This document shows positions 34,346-35,971 of a stretch of DNA of 35,971 bases, in pieces. The notes below the pieces were generated by a model. That model ran no database searches. It saw nothing but the letters and a program-made list of their open reading frames with translations, and was not told the DNA's origin. The stretch lies in NCBI GenBank assembly GCA_937864365.1, contig CALMJT010000221.1, positions 1 through 35,971 of the forward strand, written 5' to 3'. Positions within the stretch are counted from its first letter, which is position 1, and the number at the start of each line of letters is the position of its first letter. The stretch is from an uncultured Alteromonadales bacterium (GTDB lineage Bacteria > Pseudomonadota > Gammaproteobacteria > Pseudomonadales > Cellvibrionaceae). Both the position numbers and the translations under genes were made by a program.

Positions 34346-34566
34346 ATCGAGTGATTCAACTGATCCTTTTATGGTGTTTGCTCATGCTGATGGGCTGCAC
34401 CATAAAACCTTGGGTAAAACCCTATGAACGCCAAAATTTGGCCGATCCTATTATGAGCTTTGAGCGTGATCCTGTAGCAGCGGCTTACATCAATCACGTT
34501 TATGACGCTCGTGAAGCAGCACGTGGAGCCGAAGGCGGTTCTGGCGGTGGCTGCGGTTGTAACTAA
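34342..34566 (+). CDS. DUF4266 lipoprotein with CGCN tail
   Basis: This is a 74-residue lipoprotein. The lipobox is LMGC (C19), leaving a 56-residue mature peptide. The body WVKPYERQNLADPIMSFERD followed by AREAARG is the DUF4266 signature. It ends in a Gly/Ser linker and CGCN: two cysteines at 71 and 73 just before the end. It overlaps tlpA by 4 bp (ATGA) and sits 12 bp ahead of the DUF3570 gene; the TlpA-DUF4266-DUF3570 trio recurs in other bacteria, as far as I recall. The C-x-C tail could bind metal, form a vicinal disulfide, or receive a modification; no function is established. Confidence 0.86.
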   Translation: MNRVIQLILLWCLLMLMGCTIKPWVKPYERQNLADPIMSFERDPVAAAYINHVYDAREAARGAEGGSGGGCGCN

Positions 34567-34578
34567 TCTGAAAGCATT

Positions 34579-35748
34579 ATGAATAAAACTGCTGCAATAC
34601 TGTTTCTGCGTTCATTCGTCCTGTTAACCGCGTCATTTGGTTTGTTAAATACAAGCAATGCCGCTGTGCTGCCCGAAGATCGAGCCGATATTCTCTACCA
34701 CTCTTACGATGGCGGCGGTGTAAAAATCGACGGTCCATCTATTTTGGTTCGTAAAAATATCGCCGATAAAGTCTCGGTTTACGGTAATTATTATGTCGAT
34801 GAAGTCACCGGTGCATCCATTGACGTAATGACCTTTGGTAGTCCGTATACCGAAGAGCGGGAAGAATTCAGTGTTGGTGCAGATTATCTGTACGACAAAA
34901 CCATTATGAGTTTTGGTTACACCAACAGTAACGAAAACGACTTTGAAGCCGAAACCTACAACATTGGTTTTAGCCAAGATTTCTTTGGTGATTTATCTAC
35001 CTTATCGATTGGTTTCACCTACGGTGAAAATACCATTGGCCGTACCGGTGATCCTGAGTTTGAAGAGTTTTCCGACTCGAAGCGCTTTCGTATCGGACTC
35101 ACCCAAGTTATCACCAAAAACTTTTTGCTAAGCCTAAATGCCGAAACCGTTACCGATCAGGGCTTTTTAAATAACCCCTATCGTCAAGTGCGTTTCTTAA
35201 CTGGCGATGGCACAACCGCCTCTTCGCGCAGCGAACTTTATCCCAACACTCGCAACAGCGATGCGTTTTCTATTAAGGGTATTTACTATCTCCCTTACCG
35301 GGCATCATTACGTGCCGACTATCGCACCTATTCCGACAGCTTTGGTGTAGAAGCAGAAAACTACGAAATTCGTTACGTTCATCCACTCAAAAGCGTACAA
35401 GGCTTAATTTTAGAAGCGCGAGTTAGAACCAACGACCAAACCCAAGCAGACTTCTACTCAGACCTACTACCCTTTGATGGCGCCACCAACTTTTTTGCCC
35501 GCGACAAAGAACTCAGCACCTTTACCAGTATTCAATTTGGCTTTGGAATCTCCTACGAACTTAAAGCCAAATGGCTTTCAGCTTTCGACAAAACCACCAT
35601 CAACCTTCAATACGACCGCATCGAATTCGACTACGACAACTTCAGAGACCTAACCGCCAACCAAAACGGCGAATTCGCCATTGGCGAAGAACCCCTGTAC
35701 AGCTTTGAAGCCGACGTAGTCAGACTGTATTTATCGTTTTGGTATTAG
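34579..35748 (+). CDS. DUF3570 outer-membrane barrel protein
   Basis: This is a 389-residue protein with a signal peptide (about 1-28, ending SNA-A). The mature protein begins LPEDRADILYHSYDGGGVKIDGPSI, a DUF3570 hallmark (residues after the cleavage site, then a glycine-rich turn). Many amphipathic beta strands follow (VSVYGNYYVDEV, FSVGADYLYDKTIMSFGYTNS, SIGFTYGENT, IRYVHPL) and the protein ends VVRLYLSFWY, an aromatic C-terminus expected of an outer-membrane barrel. It is the last gene of the plus-strand operon in this window. Probable role: pore or platform for the DUF4266 lipoprotein; unproven. Confidence 0.85.
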   Translation: MNKTAAILFLRSFVLLTASFGLLNTSNAAVLPEDRADILYHSYDGGGVKIDGPSILVRKNIADKVSVYGNYYVDEVTGASIDVMTFGSPYTEEREEFSVGADYLYDKTIMSFGYTNSNENDFEAETYNIGFSQDFFGDLSTLSIGFTYGENTIGRTGDPEFEEFSDSKRFRIGLTQVITKNFLLSLNAETVTDQGFLNNPYRQVRFLTGDGTTASSRSELYPNTRNSDAFSIKGIYYLPYRASLRADYRTYSDSFGVEAENYEIRYVHPLKSVQGLILEARVRTNDQTQADFYSDLLPFDGATNFFARDKELSTFTSIQFGFGISYELKAKWLSAFDKTTINLQYDRIEFDYDNFRDLTANQNGEFAIGEEPLYSFEADVVRLYLSFWY

Positions 35749-35971
35749 CGAGACAGTATAAGAACATTGAAAAATATACTCCTATTAGCCTAGCTTAATA
35801 ATCTGTTAGCTAGGCACTTCTCAAAGATCCGTGCTCTCCCCCTACTTTAGAATTAATTAAGCACCCACCTAATTATTAATAATAAAAATCAAAGATATAA
35901 AATTGATACATTTTATTTATAGGAACCTCTGATTAACCTCCGAGATCTGCCATAATATCTCGTCTGCAAAT
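35749..35971. other. AT-rich window edge
   Basis: Apart from the inverted repeat at 35788-35815, I see no supported gene. Sequence after 35830 is strongly AT-rich and may be the promoter region of the next gene. Confidence 0.4.
35788..35815. terminator. Inverted repeat after the DUF3570 gene
   Basis: GCCTAGCT (35788-35795) and AGCTAGGC (35808-35815) are perfect complements around a 12-nt loop, 40 bp after the stop codon. There is no T-tract, so a terminator is only suggested. Confidence 0.45.

Noticed and set aside
1-35971. Mobile element, prophage, CRISPR array, tRNA or rRNA
   Set aside because: I found no transposase, integrase, phage gene, regularly spaced repeat array or tRNA-like arm anywhere in the window.

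Overview
The window looks like chromosomal DNA of a Gram-negative, probably marine or aquatic gammaproteobacterium of moderate GC. The evidence is an LPS-type glycosyltransferase and O-antigen ligase cluster, the hslR ... hslO-pckA order common in gammaproteobacteria, a Tex protein, and many lipoproteins and outer-membrane beta-barrels. The genus cannot be fixed from sequence alone. I see no tRNA, rRNA, insertion sequence, integrase, prophage gene or CRISPR array.

Region 1 (184-7465, all minus strand) is an LPS or surface-polysaccharide cluster. In transcription order it holds a GT4 glycosyltransferase, a CgeB-like glycosyltransferase, a YrbL-like kinase-fold protein, a second GT4, an O-antigen ligase/polymerase membrane protein, a third GT4-like enzyme and a GT25 glycosyltransferase. 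Region 2 (7688-15654) is mostly housekeeping: Hsp15 (hslR), a Deg9/Deg2-like periplasmic serine protease, a DUF4124 protein, Hsp33 (hslO), ATP-dependent PEP carboxykinase (pckA) with a strong terminator, a GNAT acetyltransferase convergent with a sirtuin, and a small membrane protein. Region 3 (15655-22485) holds an isolated DoxX-like membrane protein between two long AT-rich non-coding stretches, then tex, then a cell-surface lipoprotein with Ig-like domains. Region 4 (22486-23577) is an exported polysaccharide deacetylase.

Region 5 (23670-35748) is the most interesting part. Two divergent operons face away from a roughly 600-bp spacer. The minus-strand operon encodes an exported mono-heme protein resembling DUF1588/DUF1585, a lipoprotein with two tandem CxxCH modules plus a LamG domain, and a Tat-exported DUF1501-like protein. 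The plus-strand operon encodes an HzsA-related lipoprotein (beta-propeller repeats plus one CxxCH), an SH3/beta-barrel fusion, a second beta-barrel, a TlpA-type thioredoxin, a tiny DUF4266 lipoprotein ending in CGCN, and a DUF3570 outer-membrane protein. Every product has an export signal. Together they predict four c-type heme sites, at least three lipoproteins, three outer-membrane barrels and one thiol-disulfide protein. I infer a dedicated cell-envelope redox or metal-handling system of unknown substrate. Its individual families are recognisable, but its function as a unit is not known to me.
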